DNA of 64,000 bases from Mycobacterium sherrisii (GTDB lineage Bacteria > Actinomycetota > Actinomycetes > Mycobacteriales > Mycobacteriaceae), in the NCBI RefSeq assembly GCF_002102355.1, contig NZ_LQPT01000023.1, positions 1 to 64,000 on the forward strand, given 5' to 3'. Within the stretch, counting starts at the first letter, position 1, and each line of letters begins with the position of its first letter. The notes below the pieces were generated by a model. That model was given only the letters and a program-made list of their open reading frames with translations. It did not search any database and had not been told where the DNA came from. This document shows positions 34,509-43,577 of the stretch, in pieces. Made by a program: the position numbers and the translations under genes.

Positions 34509-35685
34509 GGGCGCGGCGTGGTCCGGCGGACAGCACCGGCAGGAGCAGCAGCGCTGCCGTCAGCCATGCCACCGCCGGGAGCCAGGGCAACGCGGAGGCC
34601 ACCGCGGGCAGCCGATCACCGTGCGCGGTGACCAGCGCGATGCGCGTCATCGTCGCCAGTGCGACCGCCGCGAACAGGCCCCCGGCTGCGGTGCCCGCCC
34701 TGCCGCGGCGGCCGATCGCCAACGCCGCAACCACCGCGCCTACCATCACGGCGCCCCAGGCCGCGCCGCAGATGAATTGGGCCGTCGCGAGCAAGACCAC
34801 GTTGCTGGCCAGTGCGGCGGTAGCGGCGGCGACGGCGGCCACCACGGACCCCGCCAGTGTCGCGCGAGCACCGCCGAACCGGGCGACCAGCAACGAGGCC
34901 GGCGGCGTGAACAACGCGAAGCCGATCCAGAACACCAACAACAGGCCGCGATGTTGGCCCGGACCGGCGAACTTGGCGAACAACAGTGGCGAGTTGACCG
35001 AGTTATGCAACTGAAAGCCGGTCTGCGCCAACCACACCGCCGCCAAGAACGTGACCAGCAGGCCCGGGGAGAACTCGGTGCGCTCGGGTGCACGTGGCGC
35101 CGAATGGGCGAGGCGCCTTTCGGCCCAGACGATCGACAGCGTCACGACCAACACGGCGATGGCCGACGCGGCGAACAGAATCCGCGGGTCGTATCCCGCG
35201 ATGCGTTCGGTGAGCAACGGCGTCGAGGCGGTGGCCAGGCCCCCGCCGGCGACGAACAGCGCGGACACCCAGGGTTGCCGGCCGGGCGGCGTGTAGCGCC
35301 CGAGCAGTGTCAGCGACGGCGCGCGCAACGCGGCGGACGTGATGGCCCACACCACGATCAGGGCGACGAATAACGGTGCGCTGGAACGGGATACGAAGGG
35401 AAGCAGCAAAAACGCCAGCGCCGAGATCGCCGTCAGCGCCGCGACGAGCCGGCCGACCCGCCCGATCACCCGGGCCACCCGGTCGGTCGCCGCACCGGCG
35501 GCCCAATCGCACACCGCGAAGATGAGTTGATCGACCACCAACAGCCAGCCGACCAGGCCGGGCTTGATGCCGGCCTGCGCCGCCAGGCGCGGGAGGTAGA
35601 TGACGTATTCCACCCAGGCGAGCCCCAAGACGAGCTGGAGCAACCCGAAATAGAGCCCGACTCTGGTCGATACGGCGCGGGGCAT
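34441..35685 (-). CDS. MFS transporter
   Basis: The gene encodes 414 residues with 12 helices. ATG 35685 is chosen because AGAAAGG lies upstream. An in-frame ATG at 35715 has no such site. The N-terminus is MPRAVSTRVGLYFGLLQLVL, and helices continue to about residue 395, then a proline-rich tail. The tail is encoded across the overlap with the LLM gene. Substrate unknown. It may import or export the compounds handled by the LLM enzymes. The stretch 35686-35852 shows no gene. Confidence 0.8.
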   Translation of the reverse strand: MPRAVSTRVGLYFGLLQLVLGLAWVEYVIYLPRLAAQAGIKPGLVGWLLVVDQLIFAVCDWAAGAATDRVARVIGRVGRLVAALTAISALAFLLLPFVSRSSAPLFVALIVVWAITSAALRAPSLTLLGRYTPPGRQPWVSALFVAGGGLATASTPLLTERIAGYDPRILFAASAIAVLVVTLSIVWAERRLAHSAPRAPERTEFSPGLLVTFLAAVWLAQTGFQLHNSVNSPLLFAKFAGPGQHRGLLLVFWIGFALFTPPASLLVARFGGARATLAGSVVAAVAAATAALASNVVLLATAQFICGAAWGAVMVGAVVAALAIGRRGRAGTAAGGLFAAVALATMTRIALVTAHGDRLPAVASALPWLPAVAWLTAALLLLPVLSAGPRRAPTGGPTPRPAAGRTAPCPGGRG

Positions 35686-35852
35686 GATCGGCCTTTCTAA
35701 CGCGGATACCTGCATGAAGGGATACGGAGCGGGCGCGCGGGACTATTGGGGCCGGGACGGTTTACGTCGTCAGAAAAGACAAAAAGCGAAGTGCCGGTGC
35801 GCTACCGCGTTTCACATTTGCGGCGGGGGATGGATCCGGTTGGCGCGCAACC

Positions 35853-36284
35853 CTATCCGAGGGTCTTGATACCCGCCGCTGCGATTGTGAAGCCGTGGCC
35901 CGAGGACACGGTGCAGGTGACTCCGTCGGGCTTCGACGTGCAACTGAACGGGCCGAGACCGGCGGTTTGGTCATAGGCCAGGGTGGGTGTGCCTTCGCCC
36001 GCGTTGCCCAGGCAGGACACCCCCGTGCAGCTGGTGACGACGCCGGCCGCGGACAGCCGCGCCGACTGCGGCGGATCACTCGTCTGGCAGTAGGCCTCGT
36101 CGCCCACCGCGGGCTCACGCTGGTAGTCGATCTCGCAGCTGATGGTGCGTGACGGGGACAGGAACGCACACGTCGAGGCCGTGCAGGCCGGATTGTCCGC
36201 CGCGGCCGTGGGCTCGGTGGTCAAGCTGGCGATCCAGCAGCCCGCCACGATGATCCCGGTTGCCGCGACGAGCGCACCCTTCAT
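35853..36284 (-). CDS. cysteine-rich exported lipoprotein-like protein
   Basis: The gene encodes 143 residues from ATG 36284. A signal sequence ends IIVAGC, a lipobox with Cys16. The mature part has eight or more further cysteines (NPACTASTCAF, TISCEID, EAYCQTSD, TSCTGVSCLG, PFSCTSK, VTCTVSSG), so disulfides are likely. The family is not recognised; similar short Cys-rich secreted proteins are frequent in mycobacteria. Its leaderless promoter overlaps the stop codon of the upstream acyl-CoA dehydrogenase gene. Confidence 0.75.
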   Translation of the reverse strand: MKGALVAATGIIVAGCWIASLTTEPTAAADNPACTASTCAFLSPSRTISCEIDYQREPAVGDEAYCQTSDPPQSARLSAAGVVTSCTGVSCLGNAGEGTPTLAYDQTAGLGPFSCTSKPDGVTCTVSSGHGFTIAAAGIKTLG

Positions 36285-36291
36285 GATGCTC

Positions 36292-36297
36292 AAACTA
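36292..36297 (-). promoter_or_regulatory. -10 box TAGTTT using the upstream gene's stop codon
   Basis: On the minus strand TAGTTT ends seven bases before the lipoprotein ATG. Its first three bases are the TAG stop of the acyl-CoA dehydrogenase. Confidence 0.5.
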
Positions 36298-37506
36298 GCG
36301 GATGGGCAGCCCGGTCAGGGCCCGCGAGATCACCAGGCGCTGAATCTCGCTGGTGCCCTCGAAGATCGTGAAGATCTTCGCGTCGCGGTGCATCCGCTCC
36401 ACCGGATAGTCCCGGGTGTAGCCGTTGCCACCGAGGATCTGAATGGCCTCGTCGGTCACGTAGACCGCGGCCTCGCTGGCCACGAGCTTGGCCATCGAGC
36501 CCTCGGCGGAGTCGAAGTTCTGGTTGTTGCGGGCCATCCATCCGGCCCGCCACACCAGCAGCCGCGCGGCGTCGACCCGGCTCTTCATGTCCGCCAGCTT
36601 GAACGCCACCGCCTGAAACTCGCCGATCTTGCGGCCGAATTGCTCACGCTGGCAGGCGTAGTCGAGCGCGTACTCGTAGGCCGCTCGGGCCACCCCGACG
36701 GCCATGGCGCCGACGGTAGGCCGGGTCCGTTCGAACGTCTTCATCGCGGCTTGCCCACCCGTCGACGCGCCAGACTTGACCCGCGCGATGTGGGCCTCGA
36801 ACTTCTCCCGCCCGCCGAGGATGCAATCTTCGGGCAACCGGACATTGTCGAGGACCACCTCGGCGGTGTGCGAAGCCCGGATCCCGTGCTTTTTGAATTT
36901 CTGGCCCTGGCTCAAACCCTTGGTGCCCGGCGGAATGACGAAGGACGCCTGACCACGCGCGCCGAGTTCGGGATACACCGACGCGACCACGATGTGCACG
37001 TTGGCGATACCGCCGTTGGTCGCCCAGGTTTTGGTGCCGTTGAGCACCCACTCCCGGCTGGCCTCGTCGTAGCGGGCTCGGGTGCGGATGGCGCCGACGT
37101 CCGACCCCGCGTCGGGTTCCGATGAACAGAATGCGCCGAGCTTGGGGTCGCCGGTGGTGCCGAACATCTCGGGCAGCCAACCACCCAGCTGTTCGGGAGT
37201 TCCGTTGCCCGCCAACGCCGCCGCGGCCAGCCCGGTGCCCATGATGGAAAGCGCGATCCCGGCGTCACCCCAGAACATCTCCTCGAAGGCGGTGAGAAAG
37301 CCCAGCCCGGTGGGCTCGGCCGCCTGCTGCGCGAAGAAATCGGGGGAGTAGAGGCCAACCTTCGCGGCCTCCTGGATCACCGGCCAGGGGGTCTCCTCGC
37401 GTTCGTCCCATTCGGCCGCGGCGGGCCGGATCGTCTCGGCGGCGAATTGGTGCACCCAGTCCCGCACCGCGATCACGTCGTCGCTCAATTGCAGGGAGAA
37501 AGTCAC
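36295..37506 (-). CDS. acyl-CoA dehydrogenase
   Basis: The gene encodes 403 residues from a GTG start with AGGAG upstream. The acyl-CoA dehydrogenase fold is clear: [20 protein letters not shown] and [14 protein letters not shown] for FAD binding, [20 protein letters not shown], and the C-terminal [20 protein letters not shown]. The usual catalytic glutamate region is [10 protein letters not shown]. It oxidises an acyl-CoA, passing electrons to ETF. The TetR gene ends nine bases upstream, so the two are an operon with likely feedback by acyl-CoA. Confidence 0.92.
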   Translation of the reverse strand: MTFSLQLSDDVIAVRDWVHQFAAETIRPAAAEWDEREETPWPVIQEAAKVGLYSPDFFAQQAAEPTGLGFLTAFEEMFWGDAGIALSIMGTGLAAAALAGNGTPEQLGGWLPEMFGTTGDPKLGAFCSSEPDAGSDVGAIRTRARYDEASREWVLNGTKTWATNGGIANVHIVVASVYPELGARGQASFVIPPGTKGLSQGQKFKKHGIRASHTAEVVLDNVRLPEDCILGGREKFEAHIARVKSGASTGGQAAMKTFERTRPTVGAMAVGVARAAYEYALDYACQREQFGRKIGEFQAVAFKLADMKSRVDAARLLVWRAGWMARNNQNFDSAEGSMAKLVASEAAVYVTDEAIQILGGNGYTRDYPVERMHRDAKIFTIFEGTSEIQRLVISRALTGLPIR

Positions 37507-37515
37507 GGTTGGCTC

Positions 37516-38142
37516 CTAAAGGCGGTTGCGGTCGGTGGTTTCGGTATTGGTGTGCTGGGCGAGGACGCTGACCGTCTGGTCGACCCACGCCTCGAAGTAG
37601 CGGTCCTCGTCGACGTTGCCCGGCAGGCGGCCCGACAGTGCCCGCAGCGTGGCCGCATACGACAGGGACGCGATCGCCACGGCCGCCGCGGCCTCGGGAT
37701 CGGGAATGCTGGTGCGGCCGGCGCGATTGGTCGCCGTCAGTTCGTCCGCGAACCGTTGATAGGCGTTGTCGGTGATGACCTGCCAGGTTTTCTCGTCGAG
37801 GTCGCCGAGCTCTTCGGGTTCGCGCAGCATGACCTTGAGCAAATCCTCGCTGTGCATCAAATTGCTCCAGATCAGTTGGCCCGCCGTGCGCACTGCCTGC
37901 TCGACGCTGCCCGGCTGACCGGCGTCGTACTGCTCGCGGGCCGCGACGATGCTGTCGATCCGGTGCGTCACCGCGGCCTCGAGCAGCTTCCGCTTGGAGG
38001 AAAAGTGCTTGTACAACGCGCCCGATCCCGGAGCCAGCCCCGACGCCCGCTGGATGTCGGCGACCGAGGTGGCCGCGTAACCCTTGGCGGCGAACAGCTT
38101 CAGCGCCTCGGCCAGCAGGCGATCGCGTCCCGAATCAGCCAT
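37516..38142 (-). CDS. TetR family regulator
   Basis: The gene encodes 208 residues from ATG 38142. The helix-turn-helix is SVADIQRASGLAPGSGALYKHF. An alternative in-frame ATG at 38166 would add eight residues; both starts lie in a 30-bp palindrome that is the probable operator. The downstream acyl-CoA dehydrogenase is in the same operon. The regulator probably senses a fatty-acid-type or acyl-CoA ligand, by analogy with other mycobacterial TetR/acyl-CoA dehydrogenase pairs. Confidence 0.9.
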   Translation of the reverse strand: MADSGRDRLLAEALKLFAAKGYAATSVADIQRASGLAPGSGALYKHFSSKRKLLEAAVTHRIDSIVAAREQYDAGQPGSVEQAVRTAGQLIWSNLMHSEDLLKVMLREPEELGDLDEKTWQVITDNAYQRFADELTATNRAGRTSIPDPEAAAAVAIASLSYAATLRALSGRLPGNVDEDRYFEAWVDQTVSVLAQHTNTETTDRNRL

Positions 38143-38168
38143 GGTGAGAGAGTACTCACTCACCATGG
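38139..38168. promoter_or_regulatory. 30-bp operator palindrome over the tetR start
   Basis: Arms CCATGGTGAG (38139-38148) and CTCACCATGG (38159-38168) match perfectly, and the centre contains GAGTACTC. Only one mirrored position pair fails over 30 bases. It covers both possible tetR start codons and probably also the promoter. Confidence 0.7.
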
Positions 38169-38300
38169 GGTTGGCAAACCCGTCCCCGGCGGCGGCCGTA
38201 CCGACCGGCGGTAGCCGGAACGGCCGGCGGTGCGCAATGCTGGGGCGTGGGCGCACGGTCCGGCACCCGGCCCGCGCCGAGCGACGACGGAGGGATCGCA

Positions 38301-39209
38301 ATGAACATCGCAATGAACGAAGAGCAGCGCAACGCGATGGCGTCGGGACGGGGCTTCATCGCCGCTCTGGATCAAAGCGGCGGGAGCACACCGAAAGCGC
38401 TCAAGCTGTACGGGATTGGCGAGGACGCCTACGACGGCGACGAGCAGATGTTCGACTTGATCCATCAGATGCGCAGCCGGCTGATCGCCAGCCCGAGCTT
38501 CTCCGGCGACAAGGTGATCGCGACGATCCTGTTCGAGCAGACCATGGACCGCACCATCAACGGTGAGGACTCCGCCGCGTACCTGTGGAAGCAAAAGCAC
38601 ATCGTGCCGTTCGTGAAGGTGGACCAGGGGCTCAGCGAGGCCGACAACGTCATCGACGGCGTCCAGCTGATGAAGCCGATGACGAAGCTCGACTCGCTGC
38701 TCGAGCGCGCCGTCGGCAAGGGCATTTTCGGCACCAAGATGCGCTCGTTCATTCACGAACCCAACGAGAAGGGCATCGACGCCGTCGTCGAACAGCAATT
38801 CGAGTACGCCGACAAGATCGCCGCCCGCGGCCTGATGCCCATCATCGAACCCGAGGTCAGCATCCACAGTCCCGACAAGCCCAAAGCGGACGATCTGCTG
38901 GTCGCCGCGCTGCACACCCGGCTCGACACGCTGCCCGACGACAGGCAGGTCATGCTCAAGCTGACCCTGCCCGACGAGGACAATCTGTACGCGCCGCTGA
39001 TCGCTCATCCGCGGGTGCTGCGGGTGGTCGCGCTGTCCGGCGGCTACAGTCTGGCCGAGAGCTGCCAGGTGCTCAGCCGTAACCACGACCTGATCGCCAG
39101 CTTCTCGCGGGCCCTGACGGAGGGGCTGACCGCCCAGCAGAGCGACGCCGAATTCGACGCCAAACTCGCATCCAATATCGAGGACATCTACGTGGCGTCC
39201 ATCACTTAG
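38301..39209 (+). CDS. fda: fructose-bisphosphate aldolase, class I (Schiff-base type)
   Basis: The gene encodes 302 residues from ATG 38301, preceded by GGAGGG. The conserved stretches are GFIAALDQSGGSTPKAL, FEQTMDRTINGEDSAAYLW, GLMPIIEPEVSIHSPDK, QVMLKLTLPDED and VVALSGGYSLAES. These match the short bacterial class I aldolase found in Staphylococcus and actinobacteria. It splits fructose 1,6-bisphosphate into two triose phosphates without metal. Mycobacteria usually also have a class II enzyme. The formate dehydrogenase gene begins 23 bases after it but has its own predicted promoter. Confidence 0.9.
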   Translation: MNIAMNEEQRNAMASGRGFIAALDQSGGSTPKALKLYGIGEDAYDGDEQMFDLIHQMRSRLIASPSFSGDKVIATILFEQTMDRTINGEDSAAYLWKQKHIVPFVKVDQGLSEADNVIDGVQLMKPMTKLDSLLERAVGKGIFGTKMRSFIHEPNEKGIDAVVEQQFEYADKIAARGLMPIIEPEVSIHSPDKPKADDLLVAALHTRLDTLPDDRQVMLKLTLPDEDNLYAPLIAHPRVLRVVALSGGYSLAESCQVLSRNHDLIASFSRALTEGLTAQQSDAEFDAKLASNIEDIYVASIT

Positions 39210-39219
39210 GTTCGACCGT

Positions 39220-39225
39220 TAGGCT
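39220..39225 (+). promoter_or_regulatory. -10 box TAGGCT of leaderless fdnG
   Basis: TAGGCT ends seven bases before the ATG at 39233. No ribosome site lies between them. The same hexamer with similar spacing stands before selD. Confidence 0.6.
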
Positions 39226-39232
39226 GCTGGTC

Positions 39233-42200
39233 ATGCCTAGAAAGCTGCCCTCGCCGAAGATCGTTTTGGAATGGCCCGCGCTGCGTCAGTTCCGGTCGGG
39301 CGACGTGTTCGGTCGCGGCCCGGCGGTCACCTCCAAGCACACCCGCGCGCTGACGCCGCGCACCACGACGGCCGACCGGGTCGTGCAGAGCGTGTGCCCC
39401 TACTGCGCGGTGGGGTGCGGCCAGAAGGTGTTCGTCAAGGACGAAAAGGTCGTGCAGATCGAGGGCGACCCCGACTCGCCGATCTCGCGCGGCCGGCTCT
39501 GCCCCAAGGGGTCGGCCAGTGAGCAGCTGGTCAACTCGCCGGGGCGCCAGCTGGAGGTGCTCTACCGGGCGCCGCGGGCGACCGAATGGCAGCGCATGGA
39601 CCTCGACACCGCGATCGACATGGTCGCCGATCGCTTCCTCGAGTCCCGCCGCCACACCTGGCAGGACATCGACAAGAAGGGCAACCTGCTGCGGCGCACC
39701 ATGGGGATCGCCGCCCTCGGCGGAGCGACGCTGGACAACGAAGAGAACTACCTGATCAAGAAACTCTTCACCGCGGCCGGCGCGATTCAGATCGAGAACC
39801 AAGCTCGTATTTGACACAGCTCCACGGTTCCCGGTCTGGGAGCCTCGTTCGGGCGCGGTGGCGCCACCCAACCACTGCAAGACATGGCCAACGCCGATTG
39901 CATCATCATCCAGGGTTCCAACATGGCCGAGTGCCATCCGGTGGGATTCCAATGGGTTGAGGAAGCCAAGGCGCGCGGCGCGAAGCTGATTCATGTCGAC
40001 CCGCGCTTCACTCGCACCTCGGCGGTGTCGGACAAGCACATACCGATCCGGGCGGGCTCCGACGTGGTGCTGCTTGGGGCGCTGATCAACCATGTCCTGC
40101 GCAACGACCTGTGGTTCAAGGAGTACGTGGTCGCCTACACCAACGCGGCCACCCTGATCAACGAGGACTTCCGGGACGCCGAGGACCTCGGCGGCTTGTT
40201 CTCCGGCTTCGATCCCGCGACCGGGCAGTACGACCCGTCGACGTGGGCGTATGCCACCGCCGACGGTGACGGCGCCGAACACGGCATCGCCGGCCCGGAC
40301 GACCGGCACGAGCACGGCTCGTCGGCCTCGGCGCGCGCGGCGGGCGACCAGCACGGCATGGGCGGCCCCGCGCTGGCGCACGCCCGGGTGCTGCGCGACG
40401 AGACCCTGCAGCATCCGCGGACGGTGTTCCAGATCCTCAAGCGGCACTACGCCCGCTACACCCCGGAGATGGTCACCAGCCTGTGCGGCATCAGCCGCGA
40501 GGATTTCGACTACCTCGCCCGCAGCATCGTCGAGAACTCCGGCCGCGAGCGCACCACCTGCTTCGCCTATGCCGTCGGGTGGACTCAACACACCCTCGGC
40601 GCCCAATTCATCCGCACCGCAACGATCTTGCAGCTGCTCATGGGGAACGTCGGCCGCCCCGGCAGCGGCATCATGGCGTTGCGCGGCCACGCCAGCATCC
40701 AGGGTTCCACGGATATCCCGACGCTGTTCAACTTGCTGCCCGGGTATCTGCCGATGCCGTCGGCGGGCGCGCACAACACCCTCGCCGACTACCTGGACGG
40801 GGTGGGCTCCAAGGACCAGAAAGGCTTCTGGGCCAACGCCGACGCCTACCTGGTCAGCCTGCTCAAGGCGTGGTGGGGGGACGCGGCGACCGCGGACAAC
40901 GACTGGGCCTACGACTACCTGCCGCGGCTGTCCGGACCGCACGGTACCTACCAGACCGTGGTGGGGATGCTTGACGACGAGGTCGAGGGCTACTTCCTGT
41001 TGGGCCAGAACCCGGCCGTCGGATCGGCCCACGGCCGGATGCAGCGGCTGGGCATGGCGCACCTGAAATGGCTTGTGGTGCGCGACCTTAACCTCATCGA
41101 GTCGGCCACCTGGTGGAAGGACGGCCCCGAGATCGCGTCCGGCGAGTTGAAGACCGAGGACATCGAGACCGAAGTGTTCTTCTTTCCGGCGGCCACCCAC
41201 GTCGAGAAGGCCGGGTCGTTCACCCAGACGCAACGGCTGTTGCAATGGCGGCACAAGGCCGTCAATCCGCCCGGCCAATGCCAAAGCGAGCTCGAGTTCT
41301 TCTACGAGCTCGGCAGGAGGATCAAGGAGCGGTTGGCGGGTTCGACCGACGAACGCGACCGGCCGCTGCTGGACCTGACGTGGGACTACCCGACCGATGA
41401 GCACGGCGAGATCGACAGCGAGGCGGTGCTGGCCGAATACAACGGCCATCACCTCACCGGGCCGGACGCCGGCCGGCCGGTCTCCTCGTTCAACGAGTTG
41501 CGCGCGGACGGGACGACGGCGTGCGGTTGCTGGATCTACGCGGGGGTATACGCCGGCGGCGCCAACCAGTCGGCCCGCCGGGTGCCGCACGGCGGCACCA
41601 GCCCGAACCAGGCGGAGTGGGGTTGGGCCTGGCCGGAGGACCGGCGAATCCTGTACAACCGCGCCTCCGCCGACCCCGACGGCCGCCCGTGGAGTGAGCG
41701 CAAGAAGTACGTCTGGTGGGATCCCGAGGCCGCCGGCGGCAGCGGCCGCTGGGTCGGCTACGACCAGCCCGACTTCGTCGTGGACCGCGCACCGGGCAGT
41801 CGCCCCGACCCCGACGTCGGCGGACCGGACGCGCTGGCCGGCGACGACGCGTTCGTGATGCAGGCCGACGGCAAGGCGTGGCTGTTCGCCCCGAAGGGCG
41901 TCGTCGACGGTCCGCTGCCCACACACTACGAGCCGCAGGAGTCGCCGGTCGCCAACGCGCTCTACCCGCAACAGCAAAGTCCCTCGCGAATCATGTTCCC
42001 GCGCAAGGACAATCTGAGTGCGCCGAGCGCGGGGGACCCCGGCGTCGACGTGTACCCGTACGTGTTCACCACCTACCGGCTCACCGAGCACCACACCGCG
42101 GGAGGGATGAGCCGATGGTTGCCCTACTTGTCCGAATTGCAGCCGGAGATGTTCTGTGAGGTCTCACCGGAGCTGGCCGACGAACGCGGTCTGCAGCCCT

Positions 42201-42619
42201 ACGGGTGGGCCACCATCGTCTCGCCGCGTGCGGCGATCGAGGCGCGAGTGTTGATCACCGAGCGGATGACCCCGCTGCGCATCGGGGGCCACACCGTGCA
42301 CCAGATCGGGCTGCCCTACCACTGGGGCGTGGGCAACGACGCGGTGGTCAGCGGGGACGCGGCGAACGACTTGCTGGGCATCACCCTCGACCCGAATGTG
42401 CAAATCCAGGAGTCCAAGGCGGGGTCCTGCGACATCCGGCCCGGCCGGCGGCCGCAGGGCGAGGCGCTGCTGCGGCTGGTGGCCGAATACCAGTCCCGCG
42501 CCGGCGCCACGGTCGAGACGGACAATGTACGAGTCACGCCGCAGGTTTGGGACGCCCTCGAATCCGCGGGTGGCCAGCACAGGAAGGACGCCGATGGGCC
42601 AGCTGACCGGACCGAGTGA
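39233..42619 (+). CDS. fdnG: formate dehydrogenase alpha subunit, selenoprotein with in-frame UGA
   Basis: The gene encodes 1128 residues if the TGA at 39812-39814 is read as selenocysteine (residue 194; Sec196 in E. coli FdnG). Both sides keep the same frame, and the context ENQARI-Sec-HSSTVPGLGASF is the family active site. CPYCAVGC (about 55-62) and CPKG bind a 4Fe-4S cluster; molybdopterin domains follow, ending with TVSPRAAIEARV-type C-terminal domain sequence. Formate is oxidised at a Mo- or W-bis-MGD site. No twin-arginine signal is visible, so the subunit is probably cytosolic. Residues about 336-379 form a low-complexity Asp/His/Gly-rich insertion. A SECIS hairpin follows the UGA. 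Confidence 0.95.
39812..39844 (+). promoter_or_regulatory. UGA selenocysteine codon and SECIS element
   Basis: The UGA (39812-39814) is followed after 11 bases by the stem GGTTCCC (39826-39832), loop GGTCT (39833-39837) and GGGAGCC (39838-39844). It has seven pairs including one G-U. The GGUCU apical loop matches the SelB-binding loop of the E. coli fdhF/fdnG SECIS. It is the signal that recodes the UGA. Confidence 0.9.
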
Positions 42620-43577
42620 CCCGGCCGTGGCTGCTGGTTGGTCAGATGCCAAGCCGCGCAAGGGTTTTTTCACCGACACCTCGATCTGTATCGGTTGCAA
42701 AGCCTGCGAAGTGGCGTGCAAGGAGTGGAACCGCAACCCGCGCGACGGCGAGCTGGAACTGCTGGGCTCGTCCTACGACAACACCGGCGCGCTCGGTGCG
42801 AGCACCTGGCGGCACGTGGCCTTCATCGAACAGGGACGAGACCGCATCAAGGAGGCGCGCGAATCCGGCCGTGCGCTCATCGGTTTGGGGATGCCGGCAA
42901 TGCCCGGTTCGGCCGGACAGGTCGACAGCGAGCCCGATCTCAGGCCGCCGGACACCCCGGAGTTTCGCTGGCTGATGTCCTCGGACGTGTGCAAGCACTG
43001 CACGCACGCCGGTTGCCTCGACGTGTGCCCCACCGGGGCACTGTTCCGCACCGAGTTCGGCACGGTCGTGGTGCAGCACGACGTCTGCAACGGCTGCGGC
43101 ACCTGCGTGGCGGGCTGCCCGTTCGGCGTGGTGGAGCGGCGCAGCGACGGCACCTACGCGACGCCCGTGGAACGCCCCGGCCGGCCCAAGGAGGAATTCG
43201 TCACCGGGGTCGCCCAAAAATGCACGCTGTGCTACGACCGGCTGGTCGAAGACCAGACGCCCGCTTGCGCGCAGACCTGCCCGACCACGTCGATCAAATT
43301 CGGCAATCACGACGAGTTGGTGGTCCAAGCGCGGCAGCGGGTCGCCCAACTGCACGCCGAGGGACGCACGGAGGCAAGGCTTTACGGCGCCAACGAGGAC
43401 GACGGCGTCGGTGGCACCGGGTCGGTGTTCTTGTTGCTCGACGAGCCCGAGATTTACGGCCTGCCCCCCGACCCCCGGGTGTGCACGGCCGACCTGCCAA
43501 CCATGTTCAGGCGGGCCGGCATCGCGGCGGCCGGCATGATCGGTGCGGCCGCGTTGGCCTTCTGGAGGAATCGGTGA
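42594..43577 (+). CDS. fdnH: formate dehydrogenase iron-sulfur (beta) subunit
   Basis: The gene encodes 327 residues. Four cysteine clusters of the ferredoxin type are visible: CIGCKACEVACKEW (about 32-45), CKHCTHAGCLDVCP, CNGCGTCVAGCPFG, and CTLCYDRLVE with CAQTCPTTS. They bind four 4Fe-4S clusters that carry electrons from the alpha subunit. A C-terminal hydrophobic stretch (AGIAAAGMIGAAALAFW) anchors it to the membrane. AGGAAGGA precedes the ATG, which overlaps the end of fdnG by 26 bases. Confidence 0.93.
   Translation: MGQLTGPSDPAVAAGWSDAKPRKGFFTDTSICIGCKACEVACKEWNRNPRDGELELLGSSYDNTGALGASTWRHVAFIEQGRDRIKEARESGRALIGLGMPAMPGSAGQVDSEPDLRPPDTPEFRWLMSSDVCKHCTHAGCLDVCPTGALFRTEFGTVVVQHDVCNGCGTCVAGCPFGVVERRSDGTYATPVERPGRPKEEFVTGVAQKCTLCYDRLVEDQTPACAQTCPTTSIKFGNHDELVVQARQRVAQLHAEGRTEARLYGANEDDGVGGTGSVFLLLDEPEIYGLPPDPRVCTADLPTMFRRAGIAAAGMIGAAALAFWRNR

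Noticed and set aside
39812-39814. Stop codon splitting the formate dehydrogenase gene into two ORFs (possible pseudogene)
   Set aside because: The two halves are in the same frame, the flanking residues match the selenocysteine active site, and a SECIS hairpin, tRNA-Sec, selA, selB and selD are all present. It is a recoded codon.
39206-42094. Very long open frame (962 codons) on the minus strand
   Set aside because: It is antisense to fdnG, has no recognisable domain, and has the low-complexity composition expected opposite GC-rich coding sequence.
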